Shown here: positions 8,381 to 17,700 of the stretch, in pieces
How the letters are laid out: each line of letters starts with the position of its first letter
How positions within the stretch are numbered: the first letter of the stretch is position 1
The notes under the pieces: generated by a model
The model's database searches: none
What the model saw: only the letters and a program-made list of their open reading frames with translations
What the model was told of the DNA's origin: nothing
Program-made: the position numbers and the translations under genes
DNA from: AP-15 sp035509615
GTDB lineage: Bacteria; Pseudomonadota; Alphaproteobacteria; ATCC43930; CGMCC-115725
Assembly: GCA_035509615.1 (NCBI GenBank)
Contig: DATJLK010000067.1
Coordinates: forward strand, 1-64,000
Reading direction: 5' to 3'
Length of the DNA: 64,000 nucleotides

Positions 8381-9580
8381 TTACTTTCTGGCGGGGCCGC
8401 CCGCAGCACCCGCCAATATCAGCGCTTCGATTTCGGCGGGCGAGTAGCCGAGTTCAGAGAGGATCTCCTGACTATGCTCGCCGAGTCCGGGGGCACCGCA
8501 GCGAATTTCGGTCGGCGTCTTCGAAAACCGCGCCGCCGCACGCGTCTGGCGCAGCCGGCCGGCCTTTTTATGCTCGGTCTCGACGACGAGGTTCAACGCC
8601 GCGACCTGTGGATGATGAACGACCTGATTGCGGGTCAGCACCGGGCCGCACGGCACCTGCGCCGCGGTCAGACGCCCGAGCCATTCCGCCGTAGGCCGGG
8701 TCAGCAGCGCCTGCTGGGTGATCGCAAGCCGCGCATCAATGTTTTGCTGCCGCAGCGCCGGTGTCTTGAACCGCGCGTCTTCAAGCCATTCCGGGTGGTC
8801 GACGGCGCGCGCCAACCCGGCCCATTGCCGGTCGGTCAACGCCGCCACCGTGATATACCCGTCGGCGGTGTCGTAGATCAGGTCGTGCGCGCTTGCCGGG
8901 GTCTGTCGCGGCGGTTCGTCGCCGATAAAGGTCTGATCGCCCATATCCGAAGCCCACAAAAAAGCGAGCACCGCTTCGAGCATCGACAGCCGCACATGCT
9001 GTCCTGCACCGGTCCGCTCGCGCGCCAGCAGGGCCGCGGTGATCGCCTGCGAGGCGGTGATCGCGGTCAGCTTGTCCGGCAGGATCGTGCGCAACAGGCG
9101 TGGGCGGGCTTCGTCAGAGCCGGCCTGCACCGTCGCGACCCCGGAAAACCCCTGGATCACCGGATCGTAGGCGGGTTTTGCGGCATCGGGGCCGTTTTCG
9201 CCAAACCCGCTGATCGAGACATAGACGATGTCCGGTGAAACGGCGCGCACCGCATCCTCGCCGACGCCGAGCCGTTCGGCCACACCCGGCCGAAAATTCT
9301 GGACAAAGACATCGGCGCCGGCGGCGAGCCGCAGCACCACTGCCCGTGCCGCCGGCTGCTTCAGGTCGAGGACGATCGAGCGCTTGTTGCGGTTGTTGTT
9401 CAGAAACGATGCGGTATACCCGGCCCGCCGGTTGCCGCCGGCGCGGGTCGCATCGCCGCCATCAGGGGCTTCGACCTTGATCACATCGGCCCCCTGATCG
9501 CCGAGGATCATTGTCGCCAACGGCCCCGAAACATTCGAGGTCAGATCGACAACGCGATACCCTGACAGCGGCCCCGCCAT
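8381..9580 (-). CDS. CaiB/BaiF family CoA-transferase
   Basis: A 399-residue class III CoA-transferase, which moves CoA between carboxylic acids through an aspartyl-CoA intermediate. Visible family blocks are RVVDLTSNVSGPLATMILGDQGADVIKVE at the N-terminus (quoted in part: SGPLATMILGDQGADVIKVE), FLNNNRNKRSIVLDL, VQNFRPGVAERLG and ISGFGENGPDAAKPAYDPV. The catalytic Asp is expected at about residue 169 in ILPDKLTAI. The gene is monocistronic by spacing. The acid substrates cannot be told from sequence; an enoyl-CoA hydratase homologue at 39266 is not linked to it. Confidence 0.9.
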   Translation of the reverse strand: MAGPLSGYRVVDLTSNVSGPLATMILGDQGADVIKVEAPDGGDATRAGGNRRAGYTASFLNNNRNKRSIVLDLKQPAARAVVLRLAAGADVFVQNFRPGVAERLGVGEDAVRAVSPDIVYVSISGFGENGPDAAKPAYDPVIQGFSGVATVQAGSDEARPRLLRTILPDKLTAITASQAITAALLARERTGAGQHVRLSMLEAVLAFLWASDMGDQTFIGDEPPRQTPASAHDLIYDTADGYITVAALTDRQWAGLARAVDHPEWLEDARFKTPALRQQNIDARLAITQQALLTRPTAEWLGRLTAAQVPCGPVLTRNQVVHHPQVAALNLVVETEHKKAGRLRQTRAAARFSKTPTEIRCGAPGLGEHSQEILSELGYSPAEIEALILAGAAGGPARK

Positions 9581-9861
9581 CCTGCAGCCCCTCGCATCAG
9601 CATCGATAGCAGATGCACGAGACTATGCGCGAACTGCAAGGTCAAGCGCCTCGGCACTTCACCTTCACCGCCGGATGAACACCCCGCCTGTACTGCATCC
9701 GGGAGCGGTACGCGCGACCCCGTTCGCGCACTTGCCAAGCGGCATCGGCTCTGGCTTTCTTCAGGCCTGAGCCCGTGGCCTGAAGGTTACGGGAAAGCAT
9801 TCCATGTCATGTCCGCAGCGGGTTGGCCGCTCGGACCGCTTATCGATCCAAAGCGGCCTAG

Positions 9862-10569
9862 TCAGAATGCCGGAACGATCGGGGCCGGGACGATGTGCTC
9901 TTCGACGCGCCGCACGCCCGGAATATTTTCGGCGGCGATGCGCAGCGCTTGTTTCTCGGCTTCCGGCTGGTCGTCGGACATCCAGACATGCACGACGCGA
10001 TCGCGAACCATGATGTCGGCGGCCCAGATATTGGCCCAGCGCTGACCGCGCAACTCTGCGAGCAGTCTTTCGCGAATCATGCGGTCGTCGGAATCGGCGA
10101 CGATCGCCGGCGCGGTGCTCGTCGTCGCCAAGGCGCGGACCAGATTGGCGCGGCTGATGATGCCGACGAGTTTGCCGTCGCGAATGACGGGGACCCGCTT
10201 GACCAGTTTGGTTTCGAGCAGCATCGCGACCTCGGCGAGATCAGCGGTATCGGCAACGCTGATGACGTCGCGGCTCATGATGTCGGCGACCCTGCGGCCG
10301 TGCGCCTTGACGTAGTCGCGCGCCGCCTCCTCTTCGGCGGCAAGCGAGTCGAGCCACCACGACCGCCGCTTTTGCAGGCGCCGCTGCGTGCCGGTCTCGG
10401 CGCGGTGCAACAGATCGCCTTCGCTGACGATGCCAACCAGCCGATCCCCGTTTTCAACCACCGGCACTCCGCTGATGCCCTTTTCGGACAGCAGTTTCGC
10501 CAGCTCCAGTACCGTCGTGTCGGGGGTGACGGTGATGACCGGCGTCGTCATTACGTCCATGGCGCGCAT
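9862..10569 (-). CDS. CBS-pair protein with C-terminal BON domain
   Basis: A 235-residue cytoplasmic protein with two CBS motifs (residues about 1-60 with VMTTPVITVTPDTTVLELA, and about 93-150 with DIMSRDVISVADTADLAEVA) and a BON-like domain (about 165-230). CBS pairs usually bind adenine nucleotides and act as energy or redox sensors; BON domains are often lipid- or membrane-associated. GGAGG lies 8 nt before the ATG. An FNR/FixK-type box lies about 60 nt upstream, at a distance that fits a class II activator site, so induction under low oxygen is likely. No partner gene adjoins it. Confidence 0.88.
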   Translation of the reverse strand: MRAMDVMTTPVITVTPDTTVLELAKLLSEKGISGVPVVENGDRLVGIVSEGDLLHRAETGTQRRLQKRRSWWLDSLAAEEEAARDYVKAHGRRVADIMSRDVISVADTADLAEVAMLLETKLVKRVPVIRDGKLVGIISRANLVRALATTSTAPAIVADSDDRMIRERLLAELRGQRWANIWAADIMVRDRVVHVWMSDDQPEAEKQALRIAAENIPGVRRVEEHIVPAPIVPAF

Positions 10570-10621
10570 CGATAGCCTCCAAGCATTTTCTTGATAGTTC
10601 CCTGTGCATAATTATTACGCT

Positions 10622-10635
10622 TTGACGTAAATCAA
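10622..10635 (-). promoter_or_regulatory. FNR/FixK-type box upstream of the CBS-BON gene
   Basis: The 14-mer TTGATTTACGTCAA, read on the minus strand, matches the TTGA-N6-TCAA core of FNR/FixK/Anr sites in both half-sites. Its centre is about 60 nt upstream of the ATG at 10569. If it sits at -41.5, the start point falls near 10587 and the hexamer AACTAT (10599-10594) falls at -10. The CHRD gene at 10845 diverges from it but is about 210 bp away. Confidence 0.72.
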
Positions 10636-10844
10636 TCAAGTCGCGAATAAGAGAACCAGGTTCGTGTCCCCGGCCCCGGCATCCGGGCCGCGGCATCCAG
10701 GCCCCGGCGTCCGGGCGGCGGCGGAAGCGGCGCGCCCGATCGGTCCCGGTGATTTTGTCGCGACAAGGACGGGCCGGCTTCCAGCGATCGCGCGATATTG
10801 TCTATGCTCCTGTGTATCGATCCTTCGTGATTTGAGGAGACCCA

Positions 10845-11303
10845 ATGATCAGGCGAATTCTTTGGCTCGCCGTCGCGGTTGTCGCCGGCTTGGCGGGCGC
10901 GGCGGCGGCGGGAGGCAGTGCGCTGGCGGCACCGCTGTCCTTTACGGTCACGCTCACCGGCGCCCAACAGGTGCCGCCGGTCCAAACCACGGGCAGTGGC
11001 AAAGCCGATCTGACCTATGATCCGACCACCCGCGTCGTGACCTGGTCGATCACCTATAGCGGTTTGTCGAGCCCGGTCACGATGGCCCATTTTCATGGAC
11101 CGGCCGGTCCGGGTGACAATGCGCCGGTGCGGATCTGGCTGACCAAAAGGGGTGCTCCGGTATCGAGCCCGATCGCCGGCCAGGCAATGCTGACGCCGCA
11201 GCAGGCGCAGCAATTCATGGCGGACCAATGGTACATCAATGTGCACTCCAAGGATCATCCTGCCGGAGAGATCCGCGGCCAGGTCAGACCTCCCAAAAGC
11301 TGA
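10845..11303 (+). CDS. Exported CHRD-domain protein
   Basis: A 152-residue protein with a Sec signal peptide (about residues 1-29, ending SALAAP) and one CHRD domain (about 30-148). Typical CHRD features are TGAQQVPPVQTTGSGKADL, MAHFHGPAGPGDNAPV, and WYINVHSKDHPAGEIRGQV at the end. CHRD domains take their name from chordin; their bacterial role is unknown, but they are found in periplasmic or surface proteins. The ribosome binding site GAGGAG stands 6 nt before the ATG. It is divergent from the CBS-BON gene and appears to be transcribed alone. Confidence 0.88.
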   Translation: MIRRILWLAVAVVAGLAGAAAAGGSALAAPLSFTVTLTGAQQVPPVQTTGSGKADLTYDPTTRVVTWSITYSGLSSPVTMAHFHGPAGPGDNAPVRIWLTKRGAPVSSPIAGQAMLTPQQAQQFMADQWYINVHSKDHPAGEIRGQVRPPKS

Positions 11304-11471
11304 ACGGTCCGGTGCCGGCCCGCGGACCGGCAAAAACCTGAACTACCCGCGCGGTATGTTTATCATCGCGGCGCGGCCCGAACACGGCGCCGCCGGCATC
11401 ACCCCGAAGACGTTGCTCCGCCGGTGCGGTTGGTCGATAAGATCGCTCCTCACCTCGTCGCGGAGAGCGCA

Positions 11472-12431
11472 ATGTTGCGAAATGTCGCCGTCGGGCTCGG
11501 GCTGATGGAGTTTCCGTTCGACAGCGTCGCCGGATTTTGGCGCTGGGTCGATCTGTGCGAAGCCGGCGGCGTTGACTCGCTGTGGCAGACCGACCGGATG
11601 ATCAGCCGCGAGCCGATTCTCGAATGCATGAGTGTCATGGCGGCACTCGCCGGCCGCACCCGACGCATCAAATTCGGCGTCAATGTGCTGTCGCTGGCGT
11701 TTCGCGATCCGGTCCTGCTTGCCAAACAGTGCGCCACGATCGACGTCTTGTCGGAAGGCCGGCTACTGCCCGCGTTTGGCATCGGCAGCCCGCTCGCCCC
11801 CGAATGGCGCACCCTCAACCTCGACACCAAAACCCGCGGCCGCAAGACCGATGAGGGGCTCGAAATAATTCGCCGGTTGTGGGCCGAGGAAACCGTCGAT
11901 TTCGAGGGGGTCCATTACCGGCTGTCAGGCGCCTCGATCAGTCCTAAACCGGTACAGCCCGACCTGCCGATGTGGATCGGCGGGTCGAGCCCGGCGGCGA
12001 TCCGGCGCACCGCGCGGTTTGGCACCGGCTGGCAGGCGGGTGGCGAAACCCCCGACGATATCGGCGCCGTTATCGCGGCGATCCGCGCGGCCGCCATCGC
12101 CGAGGGCCGGCCGATCGATGACGACCATTATGGCGCCGGCATCGCATTTCGGTTTGGCGCTCCCGACGACCCGGCGCTCGAACGCCTGTTTGAGGCCTAT
12201 CGCCGGCGCACCGGCCGCGACCCCAAGCGCCATTTCGCGGTCGGCGACGCCACCGCGATCGTCGAACGTATCGCCGCCTATGTCGACGCCGGGATTTCGA
12301 AATTCATCCTGCGTCCGGCGGCGCGCGGCGATAGTGAAATATTGGCCCAGACCCGGCAGCTGATCACCGATGTGCTGCCGCTGGTCGGCGCGCGCTGGCC
12401 GCGAGCGAAGAAGCGTCTGGCGGCGGAGTGA
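11472..12431 (+). CDS. LLM-class flavin-dependent monooxygenase
   Basis: A 319-residue luciferase-like TIM-barrel protein. These enzymes use F420 or FMN to oxidise small molecules. Family blocks include GLMEFPFDS, DSLWQTDRMISREPILECM, FGVNVLSLAFRDPVLLAKQ, TIDVLSEGRLLPAFGIGS and PMWIGGSSPAAIRRTARFG. I start it at MLRNVAVGLG because GGAGAG stands just upstream; an in-frame start 16 codons earlier is possible. Its stop overlaps the GTG start of the haloacid dehalogenase gene (GTGA), so the two are coupled and may act on one substrate. The cofactor cannot be decided from sequence. Confidence 0.85.
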   Translation: MLRNVAVGLGLMEFPFDSVAGFWRWVDLCEAGGVDSLWQTDRMISREPILECMSVMAALAGRTRRIKFGVNVLSLAFRDPVLLAKQCATIDVLSEGRLLPAFGIGSPLAPEWRTLNLDTKTRGRKTDEGLEIIRRLWAEETVDFEGVHYRLSGASISPKPVQPDLPMWIGGSSPAAIRRTARFGTGWQAGGETPDDIGAVIAAIRAAAIAEGRPIDDDHYGAGIAFRFGAPDDPALERLFEAYRRRTGRDPKRHFAVGDATAIVERIAAYVDAGISKFILRPAARGDSEILAQTRQLITDVLPLVGARWPRAKKRLAAE

Positions 12432-13135
12432 CAGCGGTGACCGATTCTGAGCTGCGCGGTGTTCGCGCCTGCGTCTTTGACGCCTACGGCACCTTGTTTG
12501 ACACCGGCTCGGCGGCGCGGCGATGTGCCGATGCCGTCGGCGAGGCGGTGCCGCAGCTGGCGACGCTGTGGCGCGACAAACAGCTGCAATACACTTGGCT
12601 GCGGGCGATCGAGGGCCGGCACGCCGATTTCTGGCAGGTCACGGGTGAGGCGCTCGACTATGCGATGGCGACACTCGGGATCGGCGACGCCGGACTGCGC
12701 GAGCGGCTGATGCAGGCCTATCTGGCGCTCGACGTCTACCCGGAGGCGCCGGCGGTCCTGCATCAATTGCGTGCTGCCGGGATGGTGACCGCGATCCTGT
12801 CGAACGGCACCCCGGCGATGCTCGCCGCGATCATCGATCACGCCGGGTTGACCCCGTTGTTCGACGCGGCGCTGTCGGTCGAGACCGTCGGGATCTACAA
12901 GCCGCATTCAGCGGTTTATCAGTTGGCTTGCGACCGGTTCGGTCTCGCTGCCAAAGCCATCCTGTTCGTGTCTTCGAACGGTTGGGATGCCTGGGGCGCA
13001 TCGGCTTTTGGCTTTCGGGTTGCCTGGTGCAACCGGCGAGGGCTCGCCCGCGAGCGGCTGCCCGGCGCTCCCGATTACGAGATCGGATCGCTCGCTGAAT
13101 TGCCGGGTCTGTTGACCGCCTCGCAGGGAAGCTGA
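12428..13135 (+). CDS. Haloacid dehalogenase, type II
   Basis: A 235-residue HAD-fold hydrolase. Motif I is VFDAYGTLFDTG, with the first Asp as nucleophile; motif II is AILSNGTP; motif III Lys is in IYKPHSAVYQ; and FVSSNGWDAWGASAFGF is the type II L-2-haloacid dehalogenase signature. Such enzymes replace the halogen of 2-haloalkanoic acids with hydroxyl. The GTG start overlaps the stop of the upstream monooxygenase gene. Natural substrate unknown; several homologues act on phosphoesters, but this motif set favours dehalogenase. Confidence 0.88.
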   Translation: MTAVTDSELRGVRACVFDAYGTLFDTGSAARRCADAVGEAVPQLATLWRDKQLQYTWLRAIEGRHADFWQVTGEALDYAMATLGIGDAGLRERLMQAYLALDVYPEAPAVLHQLRAAGMVTAILSNGTPAMLAAIIDHAGLTPLFDAALSVETVGIYKPHSAVYQLACDRFGLAAKAILFVSSNGWDAWGASAFGFRVAWCNRRGLARERLPGAPDYEIGSLAELPGLLTASQGS

Positions 13136-13226
13136 CTGGGGCGGCAGGTGACAGCGGTTCCAGAGCGGGTTGCGCGGACGCCCGGGCGACTCGGCGGCTT
13201 TGCCTCGGCGATGTGCTGAGATTAAA

Positions 13227-14198
13227 TCAAATCGCCGTGGCGACCTGGCGGACGATCTCCCGCAACCACAGTATCGCCGGCTCGCTGCCGTGTTCGCGGT
13301 GCGACAACGCCATGATCTCGAAGGGCGGCGAGGCGTAGGGCGGTTCGAACAATTTGAGGTCGTAGGTCGCGGCAAAGGCGGCGGCGAGCCGGCGCGGCAG
13401 TGGTGCAGCCATGTCGGAATGACTGACGATGGCGAGAGCCGCCAGAAAATGCGGTGTCGTCAGCGCGATGGCGCGGGTCAGACCGCGCGCCGCCAGCGCA
13501 CCCTGCAGCAAGCCGACCTCGCTGCGGGTCACCAGGCGTTCGAGCCCGTGATCGACGACGTAACCCGCCACCGCCTGCTCGTCTTCGCCGATCGCGGAAA
13601 TGATCAGATGCGGTAGAGCCGCCAGACGTTCGAGGGTCAGATCGTGCCACGCCACCGGATGCCGGTTGCTGACCACCCAGACCCGCGTCTCCTCGAACAA
13701 TGGCTCACAGGCAAACCATTCAGGTACCCGGCGGAAGCTGCCGATCGCCAGATCGGCGCGGCCGGCGAGCAGCGCTTCGGTCACCCCCATATTGCTGGGC
13801 CGGATCCTGATTTCCGCTCGCGGTGCGGAGTCGCGCAGCCGGGCCACCAAGGCGGGGATCAGGACCGCGCCGACATATTCGCCACAGATGATCGTAAACC
13901 GCCGCGAGGTTTGTTCCGGGACAAAGTCGGCTGGGGTCAGGGCCAATTGCAGCTGCAACAAGCCCTGGCGCAGCCGCGGCGCAATCTCGGCCGCCCGCCG
14001 GGTCGGCTGCATGCCGTCGGGGCCGCGCACAAACAGTTCGTCGTCGAGGACAAAGCGCAAGCGGCTCAGCGCATGGCTGATCGCCGACTGGGTCAGGCCC
14101 AGCCGCTCGCCGGCACGGGTCACGCTGCGTTCTTCGAACAGGGCATCGAAGACGCGCAGCAGGTTCAGATCAAAGGAGGAAAAATGAACATTATTCAT
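13227..14198 (-). CDS. LysR-family transcriptional regulator
   Basis: A 323-residue regulator with an N-terminal winged helix-turn-helix (about residues 8-67: DLNLLRVFDALFEERSVTRA, LGLTQSAISHALSRLR) and a periplasmic-binding-like effector domain. The N-terminus FSSFDLNLLRVFDALFEE resembles the NodD/NahR/SyrM-like branch. It is divergent from the small secreted-protein gene at 14289. The palindrome CATTGCTGCAATG overlaps its start codon and may be an autoregulatory site. No Shine-Dalgarno is evident before the ATG, so weak or leaderless translation is possible. Confidence 0.92.
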   Translation of the reverse strand: MNNVHFSSFDLNLLRVFDALFEERSVTRAGERLGLTQSAISHALSRLRFVLDDELFVRGPDGMQPTRRAAEIAPRLRQGLLQLQLALTPADFVPEQTSRRFTIICGEYVGAVLIPALVARLRDSAPRAEIRIRPSNMGVTEALLAGRADLAIGSFRRVPEWFACEPLFEETRVWVVSNRHPVAWHDLTLERLAALPHLIISAIGEDEQAVAGYVVDHGLERLVTRSEVGLLQGALAARGLTRAIALTTPHFLAALAIVSHSDMAAPLPRRLAAAFAATYDLKLFEPPYASPPFEIMALSHREHGSEPAILWLREIVRQVATAI

Positions 14199-14255
14199 TG
14201 CTGCAATGCAACATCATCATTTGCAGTCAGGTCGGGGCATCGCCACACTCGCTAA
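14184..14255 (+). CDS. Possible 23-codon leader ORF before a secreted-protein gene
   Basis: AAAGGAGG stands 4-5 nt before an ATG that opens a 23-codon frame (starting MNIIHCCNATSS) ending in TAA, 33 nt before the ATG of the gene at 14289. It overlaps the start of the LysR gene on the other strand. The Shine-Dalgarno could be chance, because the same bases encode Ser-Ser-Phe in LysR. No function can be proposed from the sequence. Confidence 0.18.
   Translation: MNIIHCCNATSSFAVRSGHRHTR
14196..14208. promoter_or_regulatory. Palindrome over the LysR start codon, candidate operator
   Basis: CATTGCTGCAATG is a perfect 6-1-6 inverted repeat. It covers the LysR ATG (14196-14198) and lies 80 nt before the divergent gene at 14289. 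LysR proteins often bind interrupted palindromes near their own start, so an operator role is plausible but unproven. Confidence 0.35.
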
Positions 14256-14288
14256 GGATATCCTTTCGCTTTTTTTGGAGATACGGGT

Positions 14289-14573
14289 ATGCGAAACATC
14301 CTCAAAGCGACACTGGTCGGGCTCGGCCTGATCGTCGGAGCCGGGGCCGTCGCCCAGGCGCAGTCAGTCTCGTCGTTGCCGCCCAACGCACCGCCGCCCT
14401 ACGCCGCCGATCAGGGGCAGACCCCGTACACGACGCCTTTTCACTCGACACAGGGCTTTTATCCGAAGCCCGGCGGGTCCGAGGTTATCGATGAAGGGAC
14501 GTCGCAAGCGCCCGCCACCGCGTCGCAGAGTCAAGCCAATCAACCCTATCGGGCCGGTCCAAAGCTGAACTGA
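14289..14573 (+). CDS. Small secreted Pro/Gln-rich protein
   Basis: A 94-residue protein with a clear Sec signal peptide (about residues 1-24, cleavage after VAQAQ region) and a short, disordered-looking mature part rich in Pro, Gln, Ser and Thr (PPNAPPPYAADQGQTPYTT). No known domain. GGAG stands about 11 nt before the ATG. It is divergent from the LysR gene and is followed by a strong bidirectional terminator shared with the convergent FecR gene. Confidence 0.7.
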   Translation: MRNILKATLVGLGLIVGAGAVAQAQSVSSLPPNAPPPYAADQGQTPYTTPFHSTQGFYPKPGGSEVIDEGTSQAPATASQSQANQPYRAGPKLN

Positions 14574-14650
14574 GCCGGTCACAGCGACTATCGCGACACC
14601 GCTCGCGCCAGAGCACGCCGCAAGCGCGGTAACAGACCCCAGTTGAGCAT

Positions 14651-14687
14651 AAAAGGGCCCGTCAGGCATCGCCGGTCGGGCCCTTTT
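14651..14687. terminator. Bidirectional intrinsic terminator
   Basis: AAAAGGGCCCG (14651-14661) and CGGGCCCTTTT (14677-14687) form a perfect 11-bp stem around a 15-nt loop, with an A-run on one side and a T-run on the other. It lies between the convergent genes ending at 14573 (+) and 14725 (-) and can terminate both. Confidence 0.88.
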
Positions 14688-14724
14688 GCGTGCAACCCGC
14701 GCGCTGCTCGGTGTGCGATGGCGG

Positions 14725-17700
14725 TCAGTGCGATGGCGGCCCGGCAGCAAAGATGCCGCTGGTAATGTATTTCGGACCCGCCGTGAACGCATAGTTACCC
14801 GCGGTTTCGCTGGCCTTCGGACCGTAAAAGCCACCGTTGACCGAGCCGGCGATGCCGCGCTGGTTAAAGGTGAAGGTGTAGTTGGACCCGTTTAACGGGG
14901 CGCGGCCGGTGGCCGTGAACGTCGGCAGTACATCGTAATGGCTGACCGTGAACGTGCCCCTTTGGGTCCCGAACGCGTAAGTCGCTTGCAATCCGCCGGA
15001 AGCCAAATATTGCGCGCCGTTATTGACCACGGTGCCGATCAGGTTGCCGCTGTAGCTGCCGGTAAAATTCGCTGCTCTCAGGTTTGAAATCTCGGCGAGC
15101 GAAGTGGCAGGCGTTCCCGCCACCCAAAAATTGATATGCCCGACATCGGTCCGCGCCGGGTTGCTCTCCGAGGCCGGGGTGTCAAGCTCGCCGCCCCAGT
15201 AGCCCCACTGCAGATATCGGCAGGTGCTGCATAGGCCGGTCGACGCGACCAGCGTGGTCGGCGGCGGGGCGGCGGTTTGCGTCACAAGGTAGATGTTCGA
15301 CCCGGTATTGCTGTCATTGACCGGCACCGTCACGCCATTGACGGTCGACGGGTTCGAGGGGTTCTCCATCGCGGCGAACAGTTTGTCATTGATAAAGGCG
15401 ATGCGCGCATTGGTCGATCCAGTCAACGTCGAGCCGTAGCCGAGATTGACCGATTTGATGCCGCTGCCGCTGGTCGCGGCAAACGGATCGGAGCCGGCCA
15501 GATTGGCGCTGACCTGCAGATTGGTCGCGTTGGTGTTGATCGTGGCGGCGCCGGCAAGTGCATAGGGGATCGGGGTTGCGGTCGAGCCGGGACTGGGCTC
15601 CTTGGTCATGATGCCGCCGAAATATCCGGTCAATTGCCGCGTCGTCTGCGTGGCATCGGCGACGCCCGCCGGCAGCCGGGTCGCCGAAGTCGCCGGCTGG
15701 GCAAACTGGTAGCTTGCAACCGCCTGGTTGGCGGTGTTGGTCTGATAGGCTGGCGATGCGAGTTCTCCCGGAGCGCAGCAATTGCCGTTGCTGACGACAA
15801 AGCCGGAGATGCTCTTGGCGCCGTAAAAGCTGCTTCCGTTTGCGTCGGCCGGGGTCACATAGGGGGCATAGATCCGGGTCGGTTGTCCATAGGCATTGGC
15901 GAGATAGCTGCCGTGGATGATGCCGTTGAGGATCGGCTGCGCCGGGCTGGTGTTGTTCAGCGACGCGTCAAAGACGTTGCCGACCATAACCACGAGCAGC
16001 GAGCTTTGGCCTGGACCCGAACCGACCACGGCAAGGCTCGCCTGCAGTGCTTTGGTCCCGCCGATGCCGCTCGAAAACGTGGTGTTGAGCGGCGTCGCCA
16101 AAATGATCGGTGAGACTGTCGCGGCGCTGGCCAGCGCGCGTGAAGTGATCGCAGTGAACGGGATGCTTGACTGCAGCGCGGCATCGGGTCGGATGTTAAA
16201 AGCGAGATAGGTCGGGGTCGCTGACGTTGCTTGATAGAAAGCGGCGTTGACCGGGGTTCCGCCATAGATGAATTCGCGTTGCGACGGGCGGTCGACCGGT
16301 GTCAGGTTGGCGTAAAAGAAGCTGCCGTCTGACGCGACATAGGTCGTGCCGGTCACTTTGCCCTGCGGACTCGTCCCGCTCGTGCGCAAGGTTAGCGGGA
16401 AGTTGTAGCCCGCGCCGGTAAAAATGCCATTGACGATCTTGCCGTTGGCGTAGGCGCTGAGCGCTCCGTTGCGGACCGATGCGCCGGCGACGGTTGCATT
16501 GATCGCCGGCGGGACGATGACCGGTGGTGGTGGGGTGATGATCGGCGGGGGTGGGGGAGTGATGACCGGCGGCGGGATGATGATCGGCGGCACCGGATTG
16601 GTGGCGATCGGCGATGCCGGATGGGTGACCGGCGGCACCGGGTTGGTGACAACCGGCAGCCTCGGATTGATGGTCGGCAGCGCTGGGTTGGTGGCGATCG
16701 ACGGCGGTGTTGGCCGAGCAAGCGGCGGCGTCAGGGCGGCAACGACCGGCAGCGTCGGTGCCGGGGTGGCTGCGGCTGCCGTCCGCATCGTCGGGGTCCC
16801 CGGCTGGGTTGGATTGCTCAAAAATTGGTTGAAAGATACGCTGGTGCCGCCGCTAACCGAGGTCGCAGCGGCACCAGCGACCTGCACATTCTGGTTGTTG
16901 AGCTGGGTCTGAGCGACCAGCGCACTCACATTTCGCGGCTGCGGCTGCACCAGTAGCGCCCTCTCCTCGGCTTCGATACTGGCGGCCAGATTGGCCGAAA
17001 CCACGCTTGGCAAGCCGCTGTTAACGATCATGACGTCGGTCGGTACGATCGGGGCGCCGCCATGACTGCCGGCACGACCGTCCAGTTGCGCGAGGATCGC
17101 TCCGGCGGCATCGGGAGCCGCCGGGGCCGGCGCCGACGGTGCTTCGCCGGGGCGGCCGATCACGGTCATGAAGTCGGGCCGGGTCAGCGTTACCGAAGCC
17201 CCGTTTGTCGCCGTGACGAATGTCGTGCCATATACGTGCTGGACATAGAGCGAATTACAATTCGGAGCACCGCCGCAATTCTCTCCGACCCGCGCCAGAA
17301 ACGTGCCGCCACGAATGCCGATCGTCGCCGCCGGGGTGTGGAAGCTGACGAGGTTGTCCTTCTCACTGAGCTTGCCGCCGACAAAGCGAAATACGCCGCG
17401 CGTCAAACTCGCCACCATCTTGCCGGTGCCGGTATTCGGGTCATAAACGAACTGGTCGATTACCATATTGGCGTTCGGCCCGATCGACAGTGTCGATTGG
17501 TCAACAAACAACACCTGGGTCTGACCGGTGGCTGCGGTCGTGATCCGCTCATTGAAAAAGATGTTCTGGCCCAGAACCAGCCGCCGCGGCAACGCACCCG
17601 GCGGCACGCCGGTTGCGTCGGGATTGACCCCGCTATCGACCCCAACCTGCTGGTCGGCGCGGACAGCAGCGCTCACCAGCCCGCTCCCAGGCAGCAAAGA

